Shown: positions 1-7,639 of the stretch, piece by piece
How positions within the stretch are numbered: the first letter of the stretch is position 1
How the letters are laid out: each line of letters starts with the position of its first letter
Notes under the pieces: model-generated
Seen by the model: only the letters and a program-made list of their open reading frames with translations
Told to the model about the DNA's origin: nothing
Database searches by the model: none
Source of the DNA: Mordavella massiliensis
GTDB lineage: Bacteria; Bacillota; Clostridia; Lachnospirales; Lachnospiraceae
Reading direction: 5' to 3'
NCBI RefSeq assembly: GCF_016901695.1
Contig: NZ_JACJKS010000006.1
Span: 62,001-126,000 of the forward strand
Length of the DNA stretch: 64,000 nt
Position numbers and translations under genes: made by a program

Positions 1-997
1 CCTGGGCCACCTGCTGGATCGGCTGGGTGAACTGGCGCACATACTGGATAAAGGACTGGATGTCGCCCACCTCGATGGCGTTCTTTATGACAAGCCAGCC
101 GCCCAGGATGGAGACCGCCACATAGCCGAGGTTTCCCACAAACTGCATGATGGGCATCATCATGCCGGAGAAGAACTGGGACTTCCAGGCGGACTGGTAC
201 AGGATCTGATTCGTCCCGTCAAAGGTCCGGATGATGTCCTCCTCTTTGTTGAAGGCCCGGACAATGTTGTGGCCGCCGTACACTTCCTCCACCTGGCCGT
301 TTATATGGCCCAGATATTCCTGCTGGCTCTTGAAGTACCGCTGGGAATGCCTGACGATCACAGAGATCAGCCCCATGGACAGAGGCAGGATCAGAAGCGC
401 GATGACCGTCATCAGGGGACTGATGCTGAGCATCATCACAAGCACGCCCAGGATGGTCGTCACGGAGGTGATCACCTGGGTGGCGCTCTGGTTCAGGCTC
501 TGCCCCAGCGTGTCCACGTCGTTGGTGATGCGGGAGAGGATCTCGCCGTGAGTCATGCGGTCAAAATACTGCATGGGCAGGCGGTCGATCTTCTCTGAGA
601 TCTCCCTGCGCAGCCGGTAGGTCATCTTCTGGGAGATGCCGGTCATGATGTAGCCCTGCACGAAGGAGAGGGCCGCGCTTACCAGATAGAGGGCCAGCAC
701 GCAAAGGAGGATCCTGCCCACCTTGCCAAAGTCAATGCCGTCCCCGCCGGAGACGCGGCTCACCAGGCCGTTGAAGATCTCCGTGGTGGCGTTTCCCAGG
801 ATCTTGGGGCCGATGATGTTGAAGGCCGTTCCTCCCACTGCAAAGAGCATGACAAAGAGGATGGCGATCCTGTACCTCCCCAGGTATGCCAGGAGTTTTT
901 TCATGGTCCCTCTGAAATCTTTCGCCTTCTCGCCGGGCATCATGTGCCGGCCGCCGCCCATGTGGCCGCGGCCTCTCATCTGTCTTTTTTCCGCCAT
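1..997 (-). CDS. ABC exporter, ATP-binding/permease half-transporter (3' end outside window)
   Basis: About 332 N-terminal residues of a half-size ABC exporter are visible; the nucleotide-binding domain lies beyond the window edge. After a Gly/Arg/His/Met-rich cytoplasmic start, the usual exporter membrane domain follows, with sequences typical of its intracellular loops (MQYFDRMTHGEILSRITNDVD, then a second coupling-helix region with EVYGGHNIVRAFNKE). It begins one base after the stop of the preceding half-transporter, so the two are translationally linked and probably form a heterodimer. A MarR repressor gene sits upstream of the pair, so the exporter is probably induced by a small toxic compound. 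Substrate is unknown. The assignment as an exporter half rests on the membrane domain only. Confidence 0.9.
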   Translation of the reverse strand, partial: MAEKRQMRGRGHMGGGRHMMPGEKAKDFRGTMKKLLAYLGRYRIAILFVMLFAVGGTAFNIIGPKILGNATTEIFNGLVSRVSGGDGIDFGKVGRILLCVLALYLVSAALSFVQGYIMTGISQKMTYRLRREISEKIDRLPMQYFDRMTHGEILSRITNDVDTLGQSLNQSATQVITSVTTILGVLVMMLSISPLMTVIALLILPLSMGLISVIVRHSQRYFKSQQEYLGHINGQVEEVYGGHNIVRAFNKEEDIIRTFDGTNQILYQSAWKSQFFSGMMMPIMQFVGNLGYVAVSILGGWLVIKNAIEVGDIQSFIQYVRQFTQPIQQVAQ

Positions 998-998
998 G

Positions 999-3185
999 TT
1001 AAACCGCCTCCTTCATGTCGCGCGCCAGCTCCTCTTCGGAGAGCTGGGATGCCGCGATCTGGTAGTATGCCTCACACTGTTTCAGGAGTTCCCTGTGGGT
1101 GCCCATGCCGGCGATCCTGCCGTCGTCCAGGACAAGGATCTGGTCCGCGTGGAGGATCGTGCTGATCCGCTGGGCCACGATGATGACCGCCGCATCCTTT
1201 GTCTTCCTGGCAAGCGCGCTGCGCACGGCCGCGTCTGTCTTGTAGTCCAGCGCGGAAAAGCTGTCGTCGAAGATGAATACCTTCGGGCGTTTTGCGATGG
1301 CCCTGGCGATGGACAGCCTCTGCTTCTGCCCGCCGGAGACGTTGGCGCCGCCCTGGGAGATGGGGCTTTCATATTTCTTTTTCTTATGTTCTATAAATTC
1401 TGTGGCCTGGGCGATCTGCGCCGCCTCCTCCATCTCCTCCTTCGATGCTCCCGGGTTGCCGTACAGAATGTTGGAGGCAATGTCGCCGGAGAAGAGGATC
1501 CCCTTCTGGGGCACATAGCCAAGCTGCGCCCGCAGGTCGTGCTGGGTGAGGCTGCGGATGTCGCGGCCGTCCAGGGTGATGGCGCCCTCCGTCACGTCGT
1601 AGAATCTGGGGATCAGGTTTACAAGCGTGGATTTGCCGCTGCCCGTGCTGCCGATGATGGCTGTCGTCTGCCCCGGCTTCGCCGTGAAGCTCAGGTCGTG
1701 GAGCACATCTTCTTCTGCGCCCGGGTAGCGGAATGACACATGGTCAAAGCAGATCTCGCCGCGGCAGTCCTGCAGCTTTTCCGGCTTTTCCGGATCGCGG
1801 ATGGACGCCTCACAGCGCAGGATCTCATCCACACGCTCCGCGGAGACAGCGGCCCGGGGCAGCATGACAGAGATCATGCAGATCATGAGGAAGGACATGA
1901 TGATCTGCATCGTATACTGGATGAACGCCATCATGTCGCCCACCTGCATGGCGCCCTCGTTCACGCTGTGGGCGCCGGTCCACACGATGAGCACGGAGAT
2001 GCCGTTCATGACAAGCATCATGACAGGCATCATGAAGGTCATGGCCCGGTTTACAAACAGGTTCAGCCGGGTCAGATCCCGGTTTGCCGCATCAAACCGC
2101 TCCTCCTCGTATGTTTCCGTCCCGAAGGCCCGGATGACCTGGATCCCTGTCAGGATCTCCCTGGACACCAGGTTTAAGCGGTCCACCATTTTCTGCACGA
2201 CCTTGAATTTCGGCATGACAACCAGGAAGAGGACGATGACGACCATAAAGATCAGCGCCACGCCCAGGGCGATGATCCAGGTCATGTCCACATTTGTGTT
2301 CAGCACCTTCCAGACGCCTCCCACGGCCATGATGGGCGCGTACAGCACCATCCGCAGGATCATGACGGTCAGCATCTGGATCTGCTGGATATCGTTGGTG
2401 CTCCGGGTGATCAGGGAGGCGGTGGAGAACCGGTCGAACTCCCCGCTGGAAAAGCCGACGACTTTGCGGAATACGTTCCCCCTTGCCTCTCTTCCCACGC
2501 TGGCCGCCACCCGCGAGGCGATCAGGCCGACCGTGATGCTTGCAAGCATGCCAAGGGCGGCCAGGGCCAGCATTTTCCCGCCGGTCAGAAGGATGTAGTT
2601 TGTCTGGATGGCGTCCATGTCCATGCCGAGTTTCTCATAGACGGAACGGATATACTGGACGGCCGCCTGGTCCGTCATGGTGTCTGGTATATCCTTCATG
2701 CCCTCCTCCATTTGGGCGAGCACCTGGTCCCTGGATGCATCGTCCAGCACCTTGAATGTCTCCGGGTCCGGTACGCCGGCTTCCGCCTGGCCGGAAGCGC
2801 CGTTTTCAAATGTATAGGCCAGCAGCATCGGCTGTCCCAACACGCCGGCCAGTTCCTCCAGCTCCTCTTCGCTGTCTTTTACCTCTTCCTTCAGTTCCAG
2901 AACGGTGCCGCCGTATGCGGGACCGCTATCTTTTGCCTCCTTGTAGGCGTCTCTTACGGCGTCCTTCTCACCAGAGGGCACGAAGAGGAGGAGGCGCTCC
3001 AGCTCGTCCTCCCCGATCTTTTCCGGCACGGCCTCGTCAATGCCGCCCTGCTGGATGCCCACATTGACGATGTCCGACGTGTAGGACGGCAGGGACAGGT
3101 CGCAGAAGGCCTGTACGATCAGCACGCACAGGACCGCGAACACGGCGGCTGCGTGCGGTTTCAGAAATTTCAGTAATTTACCCAT
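999..3185 (-). CDS. ABC exporter, ATP-binding/permease half-transporter
   Basis: A 728-residue half-transporter. The N-terminal membrane segment is followed by an unusually long hydrophilic stretch (roughly residues 40-195) before the second membrane helix; the nucleotide-binding domain is C-terminal. Walker A (GSTGSGKST) is near residue 515 and the signature SGGQKQR near 615. Walker B reads VFIFDD, so the usual catalytic glutamate is aspartate, and the H-loop region reads IIVAQRI with glutamine in place of histidine. Such a degenerate site is typical of one member of heterodimeric exporters, where the partner supplies the competent site. The partner is the gene one base downstream, and a MarR-type regulator lies immediately upstream. 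An export role for drugs, lipids or peptides is inferred; the substrate cannot be read from the sequence. Confidence 0.93.
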   Translation of the reverse strand: MGKLLKFLKPHAAAVFAVLCVLIVQAFCDLSLPSYTSDIVNVGIQQGGIDEAVPEKIGEDELERLLLFVPSGEKDAVRDAYKEAKDSGPAYGGTVLELKEEVKDSEEELEELAGVLGQPMLLAYTFENGASGQAEAGVPDPETFKVLDDASRDQVLAQMEEGMKDIPDTMTDQAAVQYIRSVYEKLGMDMDAIQTNYILLTGGKMLALAALGMLASITVGLIASRVAASVGREARGNVFRKVVGFSSGEFDRFSTASLITRSTNDIQQIQMLTVMILRMVLYAPIMAVGGVWKVLNTNVDMTWIIALGVALIFMVVIVLFLVVMPKFKVVQKMVDRLNLVSREILTGIQVIRAFGTETYEEERFDAANRDLTRLNLFVNRAMTFMMPVMMLVMNGISVLIVWTGAHSVNEGAMQVGDMMAFIQYTMQIIMSFLMICMISVMLPRAAVSAERVDEILRCEASIRDPEKPEKLQDCRGEICFDHVSFRYPGAEEDVLHDLSFTAKPGQTTAIIGSTGSGKSTLVNLIPRFYDVTEGAITLDGRDIRSLTQHDLRAQLGYVPQKGILFSGDIASNILYGNPGASKEEMEEAAQIAQATEFIEHKKKKYESPISQGGANVSGGQKQRLSIARAIAKRPKVFIFDDSFSALDYKTDAAVRSALARKTKDAAVIIVAQRISTILHADQILVLDDGRIAGMGTHRELLKQCEAYYQIAASQLSEEELARDMKEAV

Positions 3186-3215
3186 AGATTTTTGTCACTC
3201 CTTCTTTGCTGCGGG

Positions 3216-3719
3216 TCAGAATTCATTTTTCTGGTGCATGCGGCGGAAGATCCCGGACAGATCCGCCTCTTCCATATCCCCCGAATGCAGGATGTTGTCT
3301 TCGATCTGCAGGAGGAACCGGCGCAGAAGGAGCTTTTCCTCCTCGCAGAAGCCGTCCAGCATGCGCTCCTGCGTCCTATATAGGAGCTGCCTCATATCCC
3401 CGATCCGGGCCCGCCCCGCATCGGTCAGATCGATGCGTATCTTTCTCTGGTCATCCGCATCCGGCGTTCTTCCGATCAGGCCCTTCTCCTCCATCTTGCG
3501 CAGCGCCACCGTCATGGACGGCGGCGAAATGCCCGCGATCCGCGCCAGCTGGCGCTGGCTCAGGTTCCCGTAGCGCTCCAGAATGAACAGGACGCCCACC
3601 TGCCCCGGGTTCATATCATACTGTTCCAGAAGGGAGAACATCTGGTATTTCAGCAGATGCCCGCTGCGCATCAGAAGCATCTGGATCGGCATATTTTTCC
3701 CGTTTAGTCTGTCACTCAA
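3216..3719 (-). CDS. MarR-family transcriptional regulator
   Basis: A winged-helix regulator of about 167 residues. The core (LSQRQLARIAGISPPSMTV as recognition helix region, then a wing around DADDQRKIRIDLTDAGR) is the classical MarR pattern. The start chosen is a TTG that follows GAGGTG by seven bases; the longer GTG start lacks a ribosome site and itself contains the GAGGTG. An ATG nine codons further in is an alternative. It precedes the two ABC half-transporter genes in the same direction and probably represses them together with itself, because a perfect 16-bp palindrome lies just upstream. Ligand unknown. Confidence 0.92.
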   Translation of the reverse strand: MSDRLNGKNMPIQMLLMRSGHLLKYQMFSLLEQYDMNPGQVGVLFILERYGNLSQRQLARIAGISPPSMTVALRKMEEKGLIGRTPDADDQRKIRIDLTDAGRARIGDMRQLLYRTQERMLDGFCEEEKLLLRRFLLQIEDNILHSGDMEEADLSGIFRRMHQKNEF

Positions 3720-3738
3720 AATCCGGCACCTCACTTTT

Positions 3739-3754
3739 CGTTAGTTAACTAACG
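3739..3754. promoter_or_regulatory. Palindromic operator upstream of the MarR gene
   Basis: CGTTAGTTAACTAACG is a perfect 16-bp palindrome about 20 bases upstream of the MarR start. Its length and position fit a MarR dimer site controlling the regulator-exporter operon. Binding is inferred. Confidence 0.7.
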
Positions 3755-3861
3755 GATATTTTAGTAACAGATACCAATCCCGTCAATAGTATATGGTCAT
3801 TATTCACACTTTTTTCACGTTCTTTACAATTATTTATTCATTTGGCTAACGGAAAAACGCA

Positions 3862-3902
3862 ATTGCGGACGTAACACTTTTTAAAAGTGTTACGTCCGCA
3901 AT
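3862..3902 (-). terminator. Long perfect hairpin, probable terminator of the NMN-adenylyltransferase-like gene
   Basis: Two 20-base arms pair perfectly around a single central base. Read on the minus strand, the stem is followed within a few bases by a run of five T. It lies downstream of the adenylyltransferase-like gene and before the MarR operon. The stem is longer than most intrinsic terminators. Confidence 0.6.
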
Positions 3903-3936
3903 GACGGTAATGACGGTAATGACGGCAATGACGGCA
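3901..3936. repeat. Four tandem 9-bp repeats
   Basis: The unit ATGACGG(T/C)A occurs four times head to tail, starting at the edge of the hairpin and ending at the stop codon of the adenylyltransferase-like gene. It looks like local slippage expansion; no function is evident. Confidence 0.75.
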
Positions 3937-3937
3937 G

Positions 3938-4498
3938 CTATGAACTTTTTATCCGCTTGTCGATCCCGTGCTCCCGGATGTACTGGTACACGCACCGGGG
4001 AACCAGGTGTTCCCACTCCTCGCCGGTGGCGATGCAACTGCGGATCCAGGTGCCGGTGACGCCGCACTCTTCGCCGGTGCGCCGCCACAGTACCTCTGTC
4101 TCAAGCCCGAGTCCCTTCAGGATCTTCAGTTTCTCCTCATCCCAGCCGTCGCAGATCCCCAGGTAGTACACGGCATCTGCCGGCGTATACTGGGTGATGT
4201 ACTCGGGACGGTGGATCGGAAATGGCACGATCTCGTAGTCGGACCTTGGAACGCCGAACTCCTCCATACTCGCCTTGATCATCTCGAAGCGCTCCAGGTA
4301 CGTGAGCGGGTTCGCCTCCGGCGTGGAACGGATCTCGTCGTTGACGGATTCCCGCACGCAGGACGGATCCGGGTTCGTGATGCCGATGTACAGCTTCCGG
4401 CAGCGCATCTTCGCCGCCAGGACATACTCGATATGCTTCAGGTGCGGGATCTGGAACCTCGCGTTCACCACACCTGTCTCTGTCATCTGTATTCCCAT
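3938..4498 (-). CDS. Nicotinamide-nucleotide adenylyltransferase-like protein
   Basis: About 186 residues of the nucleotidyltransferase (HxGH) superfamily. The N-terminus carries a variant of the GRFQPxHxGH motif (NARFQIPHLKHIEY), and the C-terminus has GVTGTWIR, corresponding to the ISxTxxR nucleotide-binding motif. This arrangement is that of NadM-type enzymes, which join ATP and NMN to make NAD. An adenylyltransferase or cytidylyltransferase acting on another small substrate is also possible because the first motif is divergent (KH instead of GH). The start chosen is an ATG with an AAGG ribosome site; the reading frame extends 16 codons further upstream without one. It is divergent from a Crp/Fnr regulator. 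Confidence 0.75.
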   Translation of the reverse strand: MGIQMTETGVVNARFQIPHLKHIEYVLAAKMRCRKLYIGITNPDPSCVRESVNDEIRSTPEANPLTYLERFEMIKASMEEFGVPRSDYEIVPFPIHRPEYITQYTPADAVYYLGICDGWDEEKLKILKGLGLETEVLWRRTGEECGVTGTWIRSCIATGEEWEHLVPRCVYQYIREHGIDKRIKSS

Positions 4499-4597
4499 GT
4501 CTTCTGCCTTCTTCCTTCTTGTACTTTCTGTTCTTTTAAGATACACTATAAATTACATTTACACAATATTCACGACAAACAATGGAGGCACATGATC

Positions 4598-5281
4598 ATG
4601 CTGAACGAAACGGAACGCGCATTCCTTGTAACTTCTCTTCCTTTTTTCCAGAAGCTTTCTCCTTCTGAAAAAAAAGTGCTGCTCCAGCACGCCGGAAGCA
4701 CGGCATACCGGAAAGGAGAGTCCATCCACAGCGCGGACTACAAATGCCTGGGGCTGCTTCTTGTAAAAAGCGGTTCCCTCCGGGTCTACATGATGTCCGA
4801 GGACGGCAGGGAGATCACCCTGTACCGCATCTACCCGGGCGAACTGTGCATCCTTTCCGCCTCCTGCGTCCTGTCGGCCATCACCTTTGACGTGTACATC
4901 GACGCGGTGGACGACTGTGAACTGATCCAGATCAGCTCCTCTGCCATCTCCCTTCTGATGCACGACAACATCTATGTGGAGGCCTTTGCCAACAAGGCTG
5001 CCGCGGAGCGTTTTTCGGACGTCATGTGGGCCATGCAGCAGATCCTCTTTATGAGCTTTGACCGGCGGCTCGCCATCTTTCTCCTGGACGAGTCCGCTTC
5101 CCTTGGCACAGACGAGCTGAAGCTGACCCATGAGCAGATCGCCAGGCTCATGGGCAGCGCCAGGGAGGTCGTGACGCGCATGCTGAAATATTTCTCTCAG
5201 GAAGGGTATGTGGAACTCTCCCGCGGCGCGGTCCGCCTGACGGACAAGGCCGCCCTTCGCAGGCTGGCCTCTCAGGCGTAG
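4598..5281 (+). CDS. Crp/Fnr-family transcriptional regulator
   Basis: About 227 residues: an N-terminal cyclic-nucleotide-binding-like beta barrel (roughly residues 15-120) and a C-terminal winged helix with the recognition segment LTHEQIARLMGSAREVVTRML. No N-terminal cysteine cluster of the FNR type is visible, so an effector other than a 4Fe-4S cluster, or haem, is possible. The second of two nearby ATG codons is chosen because GGAGG lies nine bases upstream; the first would leave only three. It is transcribed away from the adenylyltransferase-like gene across a 100-base gap and may control that gene. Confidence 0.9.
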   Translation: MLNETERAFLVTSLPFFQKLSPSEKKVLLQHAGSTAYRKGESIHSADYKCLGLLLVKSGSLRVYMMSEDGREITLYRIYPGELCILSASCVLSAITFDVYIDAVDDCELIQISSSAISLLMHDNIYVEAFANKAAAERFSDVMWAMQQILFMSFDRRLAIFLLDESASLGTDELKLTHEQIARLMGSAREVVTRMLKYFSQEGYVELSRGAVRLTDKAALRRLASQA

Positions 5282-5308
5282 CGCACAAAGAACCGGTCTT
5301 TCTTCTGC

Positions 5309-6112
5309 CTATTCTTCATATTTTCCCATGGCGGCCTGTACTGCGCCGATCACTGCACTGCGCAGCCCCGCCTTCTCCAAAGCTGCCACACCGCGGATCG
5401 TAGTGCCTCCGGGAGAGCAGACGTCATCCTTCATCTGTCCGGGATGCCTGCCCTGCCCAAGCATCAGCTTCCCCGTGCCGGCAAGCATCCCGGCCGCCAG
5501 CTCATACGCCTGGGATCTTGTAAGCCCGTACATGACGCCGGCGTCCCCCAGCGCTTCCGCGAACATACTGGCAAACGCCGGGCCGCACCCGCTGATCGTA
5601 TTGGCAATATTCACCTTTGCGGTCTCCACCTCTGCCACCAGACCGATCCTGGAGAGCATACTGCAGAAAAAAGCATGCTCGTCTCCTGTGAGGGAATGCT
5701 TCTTTTCGCAGGTAAAGATCCCCTCCCCCACCGCGGCAGGCGTACTTGGGATCGCGCTGATATGATGGATCCCCGGCGGCAGCATCTTCTCAAAATCATC
5801 GAACATGACACCGGCTGCCACGGACCACAAGATCTTCCCTTCCAGCATATCTTTCACCGGTTCCAGCACAGCGCCGACCATCCACGGCTTCACGGCCAGC
5901 ACGACCACATCCGCCCATTCCACTGTCTGCCTGCTGTCTGCAAAAGAGTGCATGCCTCTCGCCTGCGTATTCTTCTTCAGTTTCTCATAATCCTGCGCGC
6001 AGGCGCCCATCTGCGAGGGGCCGAGGGCCTCCTTGTAGAGAAATCCGTCTGCGATCGCCTGCCCCATATTTCCAAACCCGATAAATCCGATCTTTACACT
6101 GTCTGTCGTCAT
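5309..6112 (-). CDS. proC: Pyrroline-5-carboxylate reductase
   Basis: A 267-residue enzyme that reduces 1-pyrroline-5-carboxylate to proline with NAD(P)H in the cytoplasm. The Rossmann motif GFIGFGNMG is at the start. The family's C-terminal oligomerisation and substrate region follows (SGCGPAF, then HPGQMKDDVCSPGGTTI). The length matches the family. The start used has AGAAGGGAG upstream; an extended frame of 26 extra residues would not resemble ProC. It follows the ketopantoate-reductase-like gene by 28 bases and is probably co-transcribed with it. Confidence 0.95.
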   Translation of the reverse strand: MTTDSVKIGFIGFGNMGQAIADGFLYKEALGPSQMGACAQDYEKLKKNTQARGMHSFADSRQTVEWADVVVLAVKPWMVGAVLEPVKDMLEGKILWSVAAGVMFDDFEKMLPPGIHHISAIPSTPAAVGEGIFTCEKKHSLTGDEHAFFCSMLSRIGLVAEVETAKVNIANTISGCGPAFASMFAEALGDAGVMYGLTRSQAYELAAGMLAGTGKLMLGQGRHPGQMKDDVCSPGGTTIRGVAALEKAGLRSAVIGAVQAAMGKYEE

Positions 6113-6140
6113 ACCTGCTCCCTTCTGCACGCATCGTCTT

Positions 6141-7055
6141 TTATGTATATGCCTGCTCCATCTTTTTGATCGTCTCATATAAAAAAACATTGGCCGGCAC
6201 CGGAATGCCGTGCGCCCCGGCCATGGGGATCACCGTCCCCGCGAACATCTCCACCTCTGTGGGGCGCTTTGACACCGCGTCCTGCCGCATGGACGGCATC
6301 CCCTCCGGCGACAGGGTCTTTAAGATGTCCACATATTCATCCAGATCCTGCTCGGAGAGCCGGATCCCCTCCGCATTGGCAAGGGCGATGACCTCCCGCA
6401 TGGCGGCCAGCATCGTCCGGTTCGCACCGCTTCCCTCCGCCAGCGCACCCCCGTAGTTTGTCTCGTAGGCCATGCAGGTCTGGTTGACGCCCACGTTCAG
6501 CATGAATTTGCCCCACAGGCGGTGCAGGATATCTTTCTCGACCGTGTAGGGCATCCCGATCTCGTCAAAGTACGCCGCCACAAGCCGCAGGTTCGCCTCC
6601 TGGCTTTCATCCTCGGCGCCGATCCGCAGCTCCCCCCTCTTTGTATACGTGAGCCTGCTGCCAAACTTCATGGCGTCCATGCCCTGGGCCACTGTGTCAA
6701 TGAGGCGGCCGTGTCCGTACCGCTCCCCGATGATCTTCTCGCTGCTGATGCCGTTCATCACGGACAGGATCACCGTATCTTTTCCCACACAGTTTTTCAT
6801 CGTGTCAAGGGCGGCCGCAAGTCCGTTGTACTTCACCGCCACGATCACCAGATCCGCGGGAGATGCGTCCTCACAGCACTCCATGGGGAACGTCTTCTTC
6901 TGCCCGTTGCAGTCAAAGACCATCCCCCTGTATTTCTCAAGCCTCTCCCGGTCCATCACAAAAGAAACGCCTGCCGGGCCTTTTGCAGACGCGATGATGT
7001 CCGCGTAGAGAAGTCCCAGCGCCCCCATACCGATAATGGCTGTCTTCTGTATCAT
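6141..7055 (-). CDS. 2-dehydropantoate 2-reductase family protein
   Basis: About 304 residues of the ApbA/PanE family, NADPH-dependent enzymes that classically reduce ketopantoate to pantoate for coenzyme A synthesis. The N-terminal nucleotide-binding motif is AIIGMGALG, and the C-terminal helical domain contains KFMLNVGVNQTCMAYETNYG, near the family's catalytic lysine and asparagine. The start is an ATG preceded by GGAGGAG. No other pantothenate genes are adjacent, and proC follows, so the physiological substrate could be a different 2-keto acid. Family placement is firm and substrate is not. Confidence 0.85.
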   Translation of the reverse strand: MIQKTAIIGMGALGLLYADIIASAKGPAGVSFVMDRERLEKYRGMVFDCNGQKKTFPMECCEDASPADLVIVAVKYNGLAAALDTMKNCVGKDTVILSVMNGISSEKIIGERYGHGRLIDTVAQGMDAMKFGSRLTYTKRGELRIGAEDESQEANLRLVAAYFDEIGMPYTVEKDILHRLWGKFMLNVGVNQTCMAYETNYGGALAEGSGANRTMLAAMREVIALANAEGIRLSEQDLDEYVDILKTLSPEGMPSMRQDAVSKRPTEVEMFAGTVIPMAGAHGIPVPANVFLYETIKKMEQAYT

Positions 7056-7120
7056 CCCGTCACTCCTCCTGTCTTTTCTTTTCTCTGTAAAAAAGGATAC
7101 CACGGCCCGCCTGGCGTGTA

Positions 7121-7153
7121 AATAAAAATGCAGGGACTTTCACATCCCTGCAT
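7121..7153 (-). terminator. Intrinsic terminator of the thioredoxin gene
   Basis: Nine-base arms (ATGCAGGGA/TCCCTGCAT) with an eight-base loop, followed on the minus strand by a T-rich tract. It sits between the end of the thioredoxin gene and the start of the next gene. Confidence 0.85.
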
Positions 7154-7207
7154 ATCTTCATAATCTTTGAGAGGTTTGAGAGGTTTTTGAAACTTTTTTA
7201 TATCTTT

Positions 7208-7519
7208 TTATACGCCGAGAAGCTCTTTGATCTCTTCTTTGCTCTTGGCGCCGATGGCCATGTTCACCTTTTTCCCGTCCCTGAAGACGATCAGAGTCGG
7301 AATGGACATGACTCTGTACTGTTTAGCCAGCTCCATCTCCTCATCTACATTGACCTTGCCGATCTTCACACCTGTGAGCTCGCCGGCAAGTTCCTCGATG
7401 ATGGGGAGCACCATCTGGCACGGTCCGCACCAGGATGCCCAGAAATCTACGAGAACCGGCACATCTGCCTGTAATACTTCCTTCTCAAAATTGTCCTTTG
7501 TGAAATGTAATGCTGCCAT
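7208..7519 (-). CDS. trxA: Thioredoxin
   Basis: A 103-residue single-domain thioredoxin. The active site WASWCGPCQ is near residue 30, the cis-proline segment (MSIPTLIVF) near residue 75, and the C-terminus is of normal length. It is a cytoplasmic dithiol reductant for ribonucleotide reductase, peroxiredoxins and similar partners. It stands alone, with its own promoter-like element upstream and an intrinsic terminator downstream. No thioredoxin reductase lies in the window. Confidence 0.97.
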   Translation of the reverse strand: MAALHFTKDNFEKEVLQADVPVLVDFWASWCGPCQMVLPIIEELAGELTGVKIGKVNVDEEMELAKQYRVMSIPTLIVFRDGKKVNMAIGAKSKEEIKELLGV

Positions 7520-7586
7520 ATTCTATTCTCCTTTTCTTTTTTGTTCTATCTGTCCCCGGGGCTTATCTGCCTCAGCTTCTGTCTCT

Positions 7587-7626
7587 ATTATACACGGTTT
7601 TCTTTCTTTTTCCGTGACCTGGTCAC
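7587..7626 (-). promoter_or_regulatory. Probable trxA promoter with adjacent palindrome
   Basis: On the minus strand an extended -10 (TGTATAAT, at 7587-7592) stands about 70 bases before the thioredoxin start; the -35 is weak. Upstream, GTGACCAGGTCAC (7614-7626) is a perfect palindrome around one central base and could be a regulator site. The role is inferred from position only. Confidence 0.5.
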
Positions 7627-7639
7627 AAATACTGTTTCT

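Noticed and set aside
3901-3936. CRISPR-like short repeats
   Set aside because: Nine-base units are contiguous with no spacers and no cas genes are present.
3846-4088. 80-codon frame through the 9-bp repeats
   Set aside because: The repeated Val/Ile/Thr/Ala tail is the translation of tandem repeats, and the frame overlaps the adenylyltransferase-like gene.
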